Shown here one piece after another: positions 16,222 to 24,831 of a stretch of DNA of 44,687 nt. This DNA comes from an uncultured Desulfovibrionaceae bacterium. GTDB taxonomy: Bacteria > Desulfobacterota > Desulfovibrionia > Desulfovibrionales > Desulfovibrionaceae. The notes beneath the pieces are model-generated. The model was not told where the DNA came from, ran no database searches, and saw only the letters and a list, made by a program, of their open reading frames with translations. Position numbers and translations under genes: made by a program. Position 1 is the stretch's first letter, and every line of letters starts with the position of its first letter. The stretch lies in assembly GCA_949741925.1 (NCBI GenBank), contig CATJOY010000038.1:1-44687 (forward strand), given 5' to 3'.

Positions 16222-17337
16222 TTACAGAGATTCGACCACCCGGCGGATCAGATTGGTCCGGGGGATAATGCTGTCTATGTTCAGAAACTCTTTGGGCGTA
16301 TGGAAATACCCCCCCGTCGGCCCGAAGCCGTCGAGCACCGGGGTTCCGAGAATGGCGATATGGTTGCCGTCGGACCCTCCGCCGACTTCGGCCCAGAGTA
16401 TTTTGATATCGATTTCTTCACCGGCCTTTTCCACCAACTTCATGAATGTTTCGGTTTCCGGAGAGGGGAACATGGCCGGAAGATGGGCTGCAACTTCCAT
16501 AGAGATCTTGATATCCGGGGTGAATGATTTGCTGATCATTTCTCGGATGGCCTTTTCAACACGGGTCCAGTCGTTGTTGTCCCAAAAGCGAACGTCCAGC
16601 ACGGCGCGGGCTTTATCAGCCACAATGTTGGCGGCGTCGCCTCCGGAAACGAGACCTACGTTGATGGTTGTCCCCTTGGCTTTATCGGCAAGCCCCGTCA
16701 GGGCCACGATGCAATGGGCCATTTCATGGATGGCCGAACGCCCGGCCTCGGGGGCGTTCCCGGCATGGGAGGCCAGGCCTTGGAATTCAAAGTGCACCCT
16801 GCCCATGCCCTTACGCGCCTTGACCAATAGCCCCTCTTCATTGCGTGAGGATTCGCAGATCATGGCATAGCGGCTCTTTTTGGCTATGGCGTCGATCCAG
16901 CTTTTGGAGTTGTTGGAGCCGGTTTCTTCATCCGGGTTCAGGCAGATGGCGATAGAGAGGCGCTTGGCCGCTTCCGGGGCAAGTTCCTTCATGGCGTAGA
17001 ACATGCTCAGACAGCCGTTTTTCATATCGGCGACGCCCGGCCCGTAGGCTATGTTGCCCTCGATTCTGAAAGGCCGTTCGGCCACGGTCCCGGCAGGAAA
17101 GACGGTATCCATGTGCCCCACCAAGACAACATCGTAGGTTTCCGCTCCAGGGGCATTGGTGGCGAAGACGCCCTTGCCCACTTCCGGACCGAGATCTTTG
17201 AGTTCGGTCTGCCAGCCGATACTCCGGTATTTTTCGGCCATGAATTCGGCAACTTTGGTTACACCCTCCCGAATCAGGGTGCCCGAGTCAATGTTAACCA
17301 GCTCTTCCAGTTCCTTCAGGTAGTGTTGTAAATCCAT
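16222..17337 (-). CDS. M20-family metallopeptidase (carboxypeptidase G2-like)
   Basis: A 371-residue di-zinc peptidase. The metal ligands and catalytic residues are in place: GHMDTVFPAGT (His, Asp), GPGVADMKNG (bridging Asp), NPDEETGS (catalytic Glu pair), and a C-terminal GGGSDGNHIAILGTPVLDGFGP segment. The dimerisation domain lies between about residues 175 and 285. Relatives cleave C-terminal glutamate or act on dipeptides; the true substrate cannot be deduced here. The start at 17337 has AAAGGAGGG directly upstream; a longer in-frame start at 17382 lacks one. Cytoplasmic, since no signal peptide is seen. Not obviously in an operon. Confidence 0.9.
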   Translation of the reverse strand: MDLQHYLKELEELVNIDSGTLIREGVTKVAEFMAEKYRSIGWQTELKDLGPEVGKGVFATNAPGAETYDVVLVGHMDTVFPAGTVAERPFRIEGNIAYGPGVADMKNGCLSMFYAMKELAPEAAKRLSIAICLNPDEETGSNNSKSWIDAIAKKSRYAMICESSRNEEGLLVKARKGMGRVHFEFQGLASHAGNAPEAGRSAIHEMAHCIVALTGLADKAKGTTINVGLVSGGDAANIVADKARAVLDVRFWDNNDWTRVEKAIREMISKSFTPDIKISMEVAAHLPAMFPSPETETFMKLVEKAGEEIDIKILWAEVGGGSDGNHIAILGTPVLDGFGPTGGYFHTPKEFLNIDSIIPRTNLIRRVVESL

Positions 17338-17771
17338 AGACCCTCCTTTAAAGAAAAGAGAATAACGTTCTGCCGCTTGCAAATCAAGGGGGACTTGAGC
17401 GTAAGCCCTCGTGGAAGAGGCTGGCCTGATAGCCGGGGAGGGCTCATTCGCTCAGGATCGGGAATACGTGGGGCACATACATTGTTTTTAAGAAAAGCGT
17501 GGTTATTGTTTCCCATGTACGGCGCAGCCAAATGGTTTGAAGGTATGCTCCCGCAGGGGACGGGGCAGCGGCAAGGGAAAAAGATAGGCTGGAACGATCA
17601 ATGACCCGGCTTGTCTTGCGTTTTTAGATGTATCCGCGTATCCCAACCGCATGGCGCATCGCCTCGCCGGCATAGAACGACGTTTCCAAACCAACGGGAA
17701 TTGGAATGATAACGATACGGTATCCTCGCAAAGGTTCATTGACATCGTACAGTCTGGCAACAGCCAGATGG
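17338..17771. other. Spacer between the M20 peptidase and methyltransferase genes
   Basis: About 430 bp between divergent genes, expected to hold both promoters. I cannot mark convincing boxes; TTGACA at 17738 has no acceptable -10 partner. If the methyltransferase starts at 17706, the spacer is shorter. Confidence 0.4.
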
Positions 17772-18335
17772 ATGAAGCCTTATATGGGCTTTGCCTATAA
17801 CTTTTTGAAATCTCCTCGCCAGATTGGTGCTGTCTGTCCCAGCAGCCACTATTTGGCTTCTGCCTTGGTTAAAGCGGCGCTCTCCGAAGCAGAGGGCCTG
17901 ATTGTAGATCTTGGCGCCGGAACCGGCGTGGTGACCGGAAAATTGTTGGAATACGGCGTTCCATCCCACTCGATTGTTGCGGTGGAGCGCTGTTCCACTT
18001 TTGCGGCAGGATTTCAGCGGAAATATCCCGGTGTGCTGGCTCTTGAAGCGGATGCCTGCCGTCTCACTTCCCTTTTGCAGCAGTTCCGCCCGGATGTGCC
18101 GGTCCGCGCGGTTATTTCTTCGCTGCCCTTCTGTACGTTGCCCCCTGATATCCGCCGGGAGGTCTCTGCGCAGATTGCGACCGTGCTGCGGCAGCGAGGC
18201 GGCCTGCTCATTCAATATTCCTATGCCTGGTGGATGCATTTCCCCTTGCGGCGCTATGGTTTTGCGCCGCGACAACGCTATTTTGTTTTCCGCAACGTGC
18301 CGCCGGCCATTGTGGAGGTCTATTCCCTGCCGTAA
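17772..18335 (+). CDS. SAM-dependent methyltransferase (phospholipid N-methyltransferase / KsgA-like fold)
   Basis: A 187-residue class I methyltransferase. The N-terminus MKPYMGFAYNFLKSPRQIGAVCPSSHYLA matches the PmtA-like group (NFLKSPRQIGAVCPSS). The SAM-binding motif I is IVDLGAGTGVVT, followed by the acidic VAVERC strand end and the post-motif SSLPFCTLP where rRNA dimethylases have NLPY. It could methylate phosphatidylethanolamine or another lipid; a small-molecule substrate cannot be excluded. The start is uncertain: 17772 begins the family fold, while 17706 is an in-frame alternative; neither has a strong ribosome binding site. The terminator at 18441-18479 would end the transcript. 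Confidence 0.8.
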   Translation: MKPYMGFAYNFLKSPRQIGAVCPSSHYLASALVKAALSEAEGLIVDLGAGTGVVTGKLLEYGVPSHSIVAVERCSTFAAGFQRKYPGVLALEADACRLTSLLQQFRPDVPVRAVISSLPFCTLPPDIRREVSAQIATVLRQRGGLLIQYSYAWWMHFPLRRYGFAPRQRYFVFRNVPPAIVEVYSLP

Positions 18336-18440
18336 GGGGGCACACATTTTTGCTGCACAGCCGCCTTTTTCCCGGTGAGTCTCCCTATCTGGTTTTTCAG
18401 AGAAAAAGAGGCTGCAACAGCGTTTTTTCGGGGACATACA

Positions 18441-18479
18441 CAAACCGAGCCCGGCGAGAATGCCGCCGGGCTCGGTTTG
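18441..18479. terminator. Terminator downstream of the methyltransferase gene
   Basis: CAAACCGAGCCCGGC (18441-18455) pairs perfectly with 18465-18479 (15 bp, 9-nt loop). A run of T lies upstream at 18423-18428, and the arms contain only short T-tracts, so termination may rely mainly on stem strength. Located between the convergent genes ending at 18335 (+) and 18715 (-). Confidence 0.7.
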
Positions 18480-18521
18480 CTCATAGATGTCCGGCCTCTC
18501 TCCTGGAGGGGGGATACCGGC

Positions 18522-18640
18522 TCTGTTCATTTTCTTCCTGCTCGTTTCCGTGCGTGCTTCTCCGGGCTTGTTTCTTCGGGGTATTTTATACATTTTCTCG
18601 CAGAAAAGGCCTTTTTGTCGGGTGCTTGTGCTCGGCATTA
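18522..18640 (+). repeat. Possible degenerate fourth copy of the dispersed intergenic element
   Basis: The 3' portion (CAGAAAAGGCCTTTTTGTCG, from 18601) and a pyrimidine-rich 5' portion (around TTCATTTTCTTCCTGCTC) recall copies A-C, but the match is much weaker. It may be chance. Apart from this and the terminator, 18336-18714 shows nothing else. Confidence 0.25.
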
Positions 18641-18714
18641 CAATGCCTGCCGGATGCATCGAGGCAGGAAGGGGCACGTGTTGTACCGCGCAAGGTTTCC
18701 AGAGAGAGTGAAGT

Positions 18715-19377
18715 TCAGGAAAAGATGCCGAGGCGGCGCATCAGCGCCTCCCCACTTGCTTCGCAGTAATCCGGAGTGCGGCTGCGCAGTTCTTCCAGCG
18801 AGGCTTCCCCGGTAGCCAGGCCGGCTGTAAACGTTCCGGCTCTTTGCCCGACAACGATATCCATGGGGTGATCGCCGATCATCAGCGTTTCTTCGGGGCT
18901 GACTCCAAGCTGTTCCAGCGCCGCCAGAAGATGCTCCGGGTCAGGTTTGACCCGGGGCACATCATCGCGGGTTACGATACAGGGAAAGTGTTCGGCAATA
19001 TCCGGGAAAACGCGGGTTATGGCCTCGGGACAGTTGCGGGTGATGATGCCCGTTTGCAGCCCAAAGGTGCGGCAGGCGGCCAGCATCGGCCGAACGTAGG
19101 GGAACAGGGAACTGCGCGCGGCAGCCTCGACCTCAACTTCCCGGACCCGCTGTAGGACGGCCGGGCGGATGGCTTCCGCCAGATCGGGGTGTGCGGCCTC
19201 GACAATATCCAGGAGTTCCATGGTGGGGACAGCCGCCTCAGGGACCGGGCAAAATCGGGCTATCACCTTGCGGGCTTCGCGTTTCATGTGAGCAAAATCC
19301 AGCGTCGGCACGGCCAGAGTCCCGTCAAAGTCAAAAATAAGGGCAACAATACCCCGGGAGCGGAATTCAGGGGACAT
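18715..19377 (-). CDS. HAD-superfamily phosphatase (phosphoglycolate phosphatase-like)
   Basis: A 220-residue haloacid dehalogenase-type hydrolase. Motif I is DFDGTL (nucleophile Asp), motif II the Thr in IITRNC, motif III Lys in RVKPDPEHL, and motif IV MIGDHPMDIVVGQRAG. The helical cap lies between about residues 20 and 95. Such enzymes dephosphorylate phosphoglycolate, sugar phosphates or nucleotides; substrate unknown. The ATG at 19377 overlaps the stop codon of the upstream DUF3179 gene (TGATG), so translation is likely coupled. The C-terminal tail (SRTPDYCEASGEALMRRLGIF) is ordinary for the family. Confidence 0.9.
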   Translation of the reverse strand: MSPEFRSRGIVALIFDFDGTLAVPTLDFAHMKREARKVIARFCPVPEAAVPTMELLDIVEAAHPDLAEAIRPAVLQRVREVEVEAAARSSLFPYVRPMLAACRTFGLQTGIITRNCPEAITRVFPDIAEHFPCIVTRDDVPRVKPDPEHLLAALEQLGVSPEETLMIGDHPMDIVVGQRAGTFTAGLATGEASLEELRSRTPDYCEASGEALMRRLGIFS

Positions 19378-20579
19378 CACGGGGCCGGCGGAAGCGCTTG
19401 GGGGCGCGTAAAACTTTTTTCCGGGAGGATAATGGTCTGGGGATAGAACGAAGCCCAGGCAAACCACATGGCATCCATAGAATAGACAGGCTTGAGCCGT
19501 CTATCCCGGAGGCGGCCGTAAACACATCGCCCCTCTTGGTCCCATTCACTGCGGGTTTGGGTATCCACTATTTTACCTTCAAACAGGGTAAAGGTAAGCG
19601 GTGTGCCAAAGCCTTCCACGCGGGTGTCAAAAACCCGTACCGCCTCCAGCACATGGTCGTAAACAGCCACAAGCGGCGTCACCCCCAGACCGGTATTGAC
19701 AACTGTCTCCCGGCGCACCATGTCTTTATCCAGAGCGCCGAACAGGCCTTCCAGCTCCAGCCCGAGGATACGCTTTTTGGGCGGCAGGCGGTTATCGAAA
19801 AACGAGACGGGGTAGAGGATGCGCAAATCATCGTAATAGTTGCCTGCGATGAGATACGAACCATAAGGATCTCGGCCGTAACTACGCCGGTATCCCGTGG
19901 AACGCGAAAGCACTTGGGCTTCGGGATAGCGTTTCATGACCCCGGCCCAGGTGGCCCAGAGTACCTGGATGCGGGAGAGGCGTTTACCTATGAACGGCCC
20001 TTCAAGGGCCGTGCCGGTTAACTGGGACCAGACGCTTAACGTGGCGCGGTCGTAAAGCAGGGTGTTGGAATTATACAGCTCCCCGGTGGCGCCGAAGGTG
20101 GTGGGAAAGCGTCCAGCCATGGCGTAGAAGGCGCTGACGCTGCCCGTCAACGGGCAATAAGTGATACAAAACCCATCCAGAGCCGAAAGCGGGGTATCGC
20201 GGCGGATAGGGTTACCGGAAGGATCGGGCAGCACGTCATTGACCACTTCATGCCAGACCATGATCCGTTGCGGGTAAACGCGCACCAGGCCCGTAGGGTA
20301 TTCCACCACGAAGACCAGCTCGTCAGGTTCCATGGATAGACTAGCGTCGTAAACGCTGAGGAAATCCGGACGGTATAAGGCCGGGATAGCGTCCATGCCG
20401 AGGCCGGTTTTAGCCCGATTTTCCCACATCTCCTTGAGTTGGTCCAGGGAAAAGGGGGTGGGTGGCGGCGGAGGGATGGGCAGGCTTGCTGCCCGAGCTG
20501 TGCCAAGGGCCAGGAGGAGGGAAAGAAACGCCAAAAGCGCAACAAGAGCCGGTACCAAAACTTTTACGGCGGGATTCAT
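19377..20579 (-). CDS. DUF3179 domain-containing exported protein
   Basis: A 400-residue protein with an N-terminal hydrophobic segment (VKVLVPALVALLAFLSLLLALGTARA) that is a signal peptide or membrane anchor. It is followed by a proline-rich spacer (LPIPPPPPTPF) and a DUF3179 domain, recognised by ITYCPLTGSVSAFY, YNSNTLLYDRATLSVWSQLTGTALEGPFIGKRL and AWASFYPQT-type ends. The domain's function is not established; its CxxxxGxxxxF-like segment is conserved across the family. Translation is probably coupled to the downstream HAD phosphatase. The start is uncertain: 20579 gives a clean signal peptide, but a ribosome binding site is weak; 20639 is an alternative. Confidence 0.85.
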   Translation of the reverse strand: MNPAVKVLVPALVALLAFLSLLLALGTARAASLPIPPPPPTPFSLDQLKEMWENRAKTGLGMDAIPALYRPDFLSVYDASLSMEPDELVFVVEYPTGLVRVYPQRIMVWHEVVNDVLPDPSGNPIRRDTPLSALDGFCITYCPLTGSVSAFYAMAGRFPTTFGATGELYNSNTLLYDRATLSVWSQLTGTALEGPFIGKRLSRIQVLWATWAGVMKRYPEAQVLSRSTGYRRSYGRDPYGSYLIAGNYYDDLRILYPVSFFDNRLPPKKRILGLELEGLFGALDKDMVRRETVVNTGLGVTPLVAVYDHVLEAVRVFDTRVEGFGTPLTFTLFEGKIVDTQTRSEWDQEGRCVYGRLRDRRLKPVYSMDAMWFAWASFYPQTIILPEKSFTRPQALPPAP

Positions 20580-20741
20580 GAGGGCCGGAGCCTTGAGAAC
20601 AAGACCCGCCTGGAACCATGTGTATTTGCAATGAGACATAGCAAGGAGTTTACTACGAACATCCGGCCAGGACAACACTTTATGGGCTGTTAATTCTCAG
20701 GGCGTTTTCTTTCCGTTTACCCTTCCTCAAGGACTGCCTTC

Positions 20742-22064
20742 TCAACCTGATGTCAGCTCCCGGACGGCAGAGCGGATATCTTCGCGCAGGGCAGCAATAT
20801 CCAGACGGGTGAACTCGCCGTTATGGTACAGAATTTCGCCCTCCACCATAGTTAAGGTCACTTCGTGCCCGGTGGCCGCGTAAACCAGATTGGAAATCGG
20901 GGAATGCAGCGGCGTCAGCCCGGGCGCGGTCAGATCCAGGGCAATTATATCCGCCGGGCCGCCGATTTTGAGTCTCCCCAGTTCCCGGTTTTGCATAGCA
21001 AAAGCGCCGTTTTGAGTGGCCATGCCGAGCACAGAGGATGCCGGCAGACAGGTTGGTGAAAGGCCGGCTATCTTATGGAGGAGGGCGGCGGTCCCCATTT
21101 CTAAAAACATGTTTAAGGCGTTGTTGCTGGCCGCGCCGTCCGTGCCGAGGGCCACCGGGATGCCTCGCTTCAGCATAGCCGGTACAGGGGAAATTCCCGA
21201 GGCCAGCTTCATGTTGCTGCGCGGGCAATGTACCGGAACGGCTTCGCTCTCCGCGAGGAGATCCAGCTCCTCGTCTGTCAGATCCACGCAGTGGGCAAGG
21301 ATGGTCCGGGGGCTGAGCAGACCGGCCTCCCGGCAAAGAGCCAGGGGACGTTTTCCGTACGTTGCGCAGCAGCCTTCGGTTTCGGCCGGGGTTTCCGCCA
21401 AGTGAATATGGAGGGGCAGGTCCAGCGTAGCGGCCAGATCGCGGCAGGCTTCAAGCAGTTTCGGGGTGGTCGTGTACACGGCATGGGGCATGACGGCAAC
21501 CTTGACCCGGGAATGGTTTTTCCAGATTTCGGCCTGGCGACGGACGCAGTCCAGGGCAGCCTCGCAATTTTTGTAGGCAGGGGAAGGAAAAGAGAAGAGC
21601 ACTTCCCCGCCGAGCATACGCAAGCCCGATTCCGCGGCGGCCTCGAAGACCGCATCTTCCAACAAGTACATATCGACAAAGGCTGTCACCCCGGCGCGGG
21701 TCATCTCCGCGCAGGCCAGGAGCGCGCCCTTACGGCAGAGTTCTCGGGTCAGGCGTTGCTCAACGGGAAAAATATGCTTTTGGAGCCAGGTCATCAGCGG
21801 CAGATCATCGGCTAACCCACGCAACAAAGTCATGGAAGCGTGGGTATGGGCATTGATCAACCCCGGCATGATCAGGGCTTCGCCAAGTTCGATGCATTGA
21901 GCGGCACGGTACCCGGTAAGGATGGTCTGTCGGGACCCCAGGGCCAGGATACGGCCCCCGGCCACGGCTACGGCGGCATTGCAGAGCGTTTCGCCGCTGT
22001 CGGTCAGGAGGTAGTCGGCTGTAAGCACAGTATCGCAGGAGACGGGGGCGGCGGTTGCGAGCAT
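20742..22064 (-). CDS. mtaD: 5-methylthioadenosine/S-adenosylhomocysteine deaminase-type amidohydrolase
   Basis: A 440-residue amidohydrolase of the MtaD/TrzN group. Metal ligands: NAHTHASMTLLRG (HxH), a His in LPLHIHLAETPAE, ILAHCVDL, and the Asp in ALGTDGAASNN. The C-terminal composite beta-barrel is present (GGPADIIALDL, TMVEGEILYHNG). The enzyme deaminates methylthioadenosine or S-adenosylhomocysteine to the inosine forms, feeding methionine or SAH recycling; guanine or chlorohydrolase-like activities are alternatives within the superfamily. The ATG at 22064 has GGAG about 7 nt upstream; a longer in-frame start at 22127 would approach the divergent neighbour. Its promoter must lie in the short 92-bp gap shared with the hydrolase gene at 22157. 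Confidence 0.88.
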   Translation of the reverse strand: MLATAAPVSCDTVLTADYLLTDSGETLCNAAVAVAGGRILALGSRQTILTGYRAAQCIELGEALIMPGLINAHTHASMTLLRGLADDLPLMTWLQKHIFPVEQRLTRELCRKGALLACAEMTRAGVTAFVDMYLLEDAVFEAAAESGLRMLGGEVLFSFPSPAYKNCEAALDCVRRQAEIWKNHSRVKVAVMPHAVYTTTPKLLEACRDLAATLDLPLHIHLAETPAETEGCCATYGKRPLALCREAGLLSPRTILAHCVDLTDEELDLLAESEAVPVHCPRSNMKLASGISPVPAMLKRGIPVALGTDGAASNNALNMFLEMGTAALLHKIAGLSPTCLPASSVLGMATQNGAFAMQNRELGRLKIGGPADIIALDLTAPGLTPLHSPISNLVYAATGHEVTLTMVEGEILYHNGEFTRLDIAALREDIRSAVRELTSG

Positions 22065-22156
22065 AGGGACTCCGGGCAAGATGATGGTTACGGAAGAGAA
22101 ACTATCCGGTGAACCGGCATGTTGCAAGTCCGCCGGGAATGCAGTAGGCCGGAACT

Positions 22157-22924
22157 ATGCTCGGCTGTTTGCTTCTTCACGGTTTCGGCGGCTCCCCCTT
22201 TGAGATGATGCCCCTTGCTTCCCGGCTAGAAAAGGCAGGCTGCCGTGTGGTTGTTCCCTGTCTTCCCGGGCATGGGATCGGTATCGCGGAATTCAAGAAA
22301 ACCTTTTTTCCGGATTGGGCCGCCGGAGCCGGCCAGGCTCTGGAGAACCTGGCTCGGGAAACCGAACGCCAGGTGCTTATCGGCCTTTCCATGGGCGGAA
22401 GCTTAAGCCTTTCGTTGGCCGCGCGCCGCCCTCTCGCCGGTGTGGTCTGCCTTTCTGCGCCGGTATATATTTATAGCCTTATGCCTTGGAGGATGCCGGA
22501 TATCCGTCTGCCGTTCCTCCCCTTGCTGGCTAGACTGCGGCCGGATTGGCCTAAACGTCCGCCTCGGCGGGAATCACGGGAGATCGCTCCTTGGGAGGGC
22601 TATGAAGGGGGTCACTGTTTGCCGCAGTTGGCAAGTCTGGTTAAGGGGCTCAAGGGCATACGAGCAAGCCTCGGCCGAATTGCCGCCCCTATGCTGATTA
22701 TGCACGATATCCGGGATAGGGTGGTTTCTGTGGATAACGCTTTGGAAATCGCCGCGAAAGCTGCCTCAACGGATATCCAGATCCGCTTGACCCGCATTAA
22801 CGAAAATATCACCAGCCGCCACCTTATCACTACCCACCGAGAGACGAGGGCTATGGTGGAGGAGGAAGTGCTGCGCTTTGTGGGGCGCCTGGCCCGGGCG
22901 GATGCGCTGGGCCAGACATTGTGA
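22157..22924 (+). CDS. Alpha/beta hydrolase (carboxylesterase/monoacylglycerol lipase-like)
   Basis: A 255-residue alpha/beta hydrolase close in build to the Est30 type of carboxylesterase. It shows the oxyanion-hole segment LLLHGFGGSPFEM, the nucleophile elbow GLSMGGSLSL, an acid in MHDIRDRVVSVDNAL and the histidine region around SRHLITTH. The N-terminus starts directly with the first core strand, so the protein is cytoplasmic. Substrate unknown. It lies divergently to mtaD and converges with the FlxA-like gene only 4 bp past its stop codon. Confidence 0.87.
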   Translation: MLGCLLLHGFGGSPFEMMPLASRLEKAGCRVVVPCLPGHGIGIAEFKKTFFPDWAAGAGQALENLARETERQVLIGLSMGGSLSLSLAARRPLAGVVCLSAPVYIYSLMPWRMPDIRLPFLPLLARLRPDWPKRPPRRESREIAPWEGYEGGHCLPQLASLVKGLKGIRASLGRIAAPMLIMHDIRDRVVSVDNALEIAAKAASTDIQIRLTRINENITSRHLITTHRETRAMVEEEVLRFVGRLARADALGQTL

Positions 22925-22928
22925 AATT

Positions 22929-23411
22929 TCAGGCTTTATTTTTCATCATAGCGCTTTCCAGTTCATTTTTTTGGGCAATAAGCTGGGAAATCTGGGCTTG
23001 AAGGCCATCTATGCGGGCCTCCTTGGCTCCCTCAGGCATTGCGCTTTGATTGACCTGGGCAATTTGATTCTCAAGTTCCTTGATTTTGGCCTCGATTTCC
23101 TTGATCCGTTCCGCGGCATTGGCGGCGCCGTCGGAAGCGGCCGATCCGGCTGCGCCGTGACCTCCTGCGGCCGCTTCTTCCAGAGCAGCCTCCGCACTGG
23201 CCATACCGTCTTCAGAGGTAGTGGAATCGGGAGGCACACCGCGCGTGGTGGATGCGGCTCGAGCCATCTGCAACGCTTCCGGAGAAAAAGAAAGACGATC
23301 CGCACCCCAAGAGGAGACGCCCAGCCCCTGGCGTTCTTCTTCCTCGCGGCGTTGATTTTCTTCAGCAATGGGCAGCAGGGCTTGGGCCCCGGTATTATTG
23401 TCTATGCGCAT
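22929..23411 (-). CDS. FlxA-like coiled-coil protein
   Basis: A 160-residue protein with a long C-terminal coiled coil (about residues 97-155: AAERIKEIEAKIKELENQIAQ and IDGLQAQISQLIAQKNELE) preceded by an alanine/glycine-rich hinge and a polar N-terminus (MRIDNNTGAQALLP; RLSFSPEAL). This layout resembles the FlxA family, linked to flagellar regulons in enterobacteria. The flagellin gene lies about 10 kb away, so a flagellar role is inference from family only. The ATG at 23411 follows AGGAGG by six bases. The RLSFSPEAL segment also resembles conserved N-terminal motifs of flagellar-associated proteins with few known functions. Confidence 0.7.
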   Translation of the reverse strand: MRIDNNTGAQALLPIAEENQRREEEERQGLGVSSWGADRLSFSPEALQMARAASTTRGVPPDSTTSEDGMASAEAALEEAAAGGHGAAGSAASDGAANAAERIKEIEAKIKELENQIAQVNQSAMPEGAKEARIDGLQAQISQLIAQKNELESAMMKNKA

Positions 23412-23518
23412 AGCGGCCTCCTGGTTAATGAACAGCTTCGGTCAGGCATTGTTTGCCTACGGCTGTTCTTTGCCTCTGCTATGCAAAAAGAGTTCCTAAA
23501 AGAGTACGCCTGTAACCG

Positions 23519-24481
23519 TTACGCCCGCTGCCTCTGTTCCCGGAAATTGCGGAAGGCCCTATGAATGAGAGGGAAGATAAAGAAGGGAATTTGGTAGAAA
23601 GCAGCCATAAGCGCTTCGCGCACGGTAAAAAATTCCGCGCTGATGATCAGCGCGAGCACGTTGTTCATACCCACGCAGCCAATCAGGAAGGAAAGCTGTT
23701 TATCCAGGGGAAAACGCCAGGTCAGAACCGCCGTGACTACGAAGCAGAACAGCGCGCTGAGACAGGAAAACCCCAGGGCGGTGAGGAGCGAGAGCAGATC
23801 TTGCAGCAAGATTTCTGAATAGCGCGAAAAGATGGCTGCTGCCGTAATAAAGACAAAAAACAAGCTCACCCCCTGGCGTTTGGCTCTCATCGCTTCCAGA
23901 GCGCACGGGCAGGCGCGGCGCATGATTTCGGCCGCGGCCAGGGGGATAGCGATGGTCAGCAGGAGGGTCAGAGTCATACCGCCCCACGGCAACCGCAGCA
24001 TGGCTCCGCTCCCGCTATAGTCAAGAGCCAGTTTTGCCAACAGCGGCATACTCAACGGTAGGAGAAGAGTGGTTACAACAAGACCGACCAGGGTGAGGAC
24101 CACATCGGCTCCCAGGATAAGGCAGAACATGGGCACAACCACGCCGATGGGAGCGGAGGCCAGCAGCATGCCCGCGAGCGCATACTCCGGGTTGATCAGC
24201 AGGTAGAACAGCCAGAGCATAACCGGCAAGAGGAAAAGTTTCAGGAGGACCAGATAGAAGATCAACCCCGGAGCTGCCTTTATGCCTTGCCAGGTCTGGC
24301 GAAGATCTACAGCAATGAAGCACAGAAAGAGAAAAGCCGCCATACCTGCGCGGGGGGCCCAGGCCAGCGGACCGGCAAGCTGGGGGAAGGCAATGCCGAT
24401 ACCCATACCGCTGAAGGCGAATAGGATGATCAACAGAATATCGCGGCTGAAAAGTTTGGGGGCGGGCGAAGCGGGATGCAT
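23519..24481 (-). CDS. Bile acid:sodium symporter (BASS) family transporter
   Basis: A 320-residue polytopic membrane protein with about nine to ten hydrophobic segments (for example ILLIILFAFSGMGIGIAF, MAAFLFLCFIAV, YALAGMLLASAPIGVVVPMF, LSFLIGCVGMNNVLALII). Segment order and the GMNNVLAL motif near the C-terminus fit the SBF/BASS fold, whose members move organic anions with Na+. Auxin-efflux-like carriers share this fold and are the main alternative. Substrate is not predictable. The ATG at 24481 has AAGGAGC about 7 nt upstream; an in-frame extension to 24577 is unlikely because it is hydrophilic and overlaps regulatory sequence. Confidence 0.8.
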   Translation of the reverse strand: MHPASPAPKLFSRDILLIILFAFSGMGIGIAFPQLAGPLAWAPRAGMAAFLFLCFIAVDLRQTWQGIKAAPGLIFYLVLLKLFLLPVMLWLFYLLINPEYALAGMLLASAPIGVVVPMFCLILGADVVLTLVGLVVTTLLLPLSMPLLAKLALDYSGSGAMLRLPWGGMTLTLLLTIAIPLAAAEIMRRACPCALEAMRAKRQGVSLFFVFITAAAIFSRYSEILLQDLLSLLTALGFSCLSALFCFVVTAVLTWRFPLDKQLSFLIGCVGMNNVLALIISAEFFTVREALMAAFYQIPFFIFPLIHRAFRNFREQRQRA

Positions 24482-24831
24482 CACAAGCTCCTTTAGGGAA
24501 GCCTTCCCTATGCGGGGAAAAAGGGTTGACAAAATGGGGCAGTCGATGAAAGGCTTTGCTCCAGTTTCTCTCTCCATTACTGCTGCTATGCCGCCTTTTT
24601 TCCTCCGGCGGTTTCAGTCGGAAAAATCGATTGCGGCGCATGCCCGATACGCTGGTGTCGGTTTTCCTGTTTTTTTTCGGAAAAATTGCGGCTTTTTGCG
24701 GGCGCATGTCTTTTGAAACGGCACGGGTACAAGCTGTATTTTCTGGGAAGTGCAGGCCACACGGCCTGAAGCACAAACACCATGGTGGCGTCGGCCTTGA
24801 GCCGGCAAACGTCTGATCAAGGAGTAACGGG
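24482..24831. other. Divergent spacer containing element copy B
   Basis: 350 bp between two genes that diverge. It contains dispersed element copy B (24566-24720). No promoter could be assigned with confidence for either gene. Confidence 0.4.
24566..24720 (+). repeat. Dispersed intergenic element, copy B
   Basis: Same three-part build as copy A: pyrimidine-rich 5' block (24566-24603), a hairpin CCGATAC-GCTG-GTGTCGG followed by TTTTCCTGTTTTTTTT (terminator-like), and a 31-nt 3' block at 24689-24719 beginning CGGCTTTTTGCGG and ending GAAAC. The 3' block matches copy C at about 22 of 31 positions by my count. This copy lies between divergent genes, so it cannot simply be a gene-end terminator for either. 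Confidence 0.6.
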
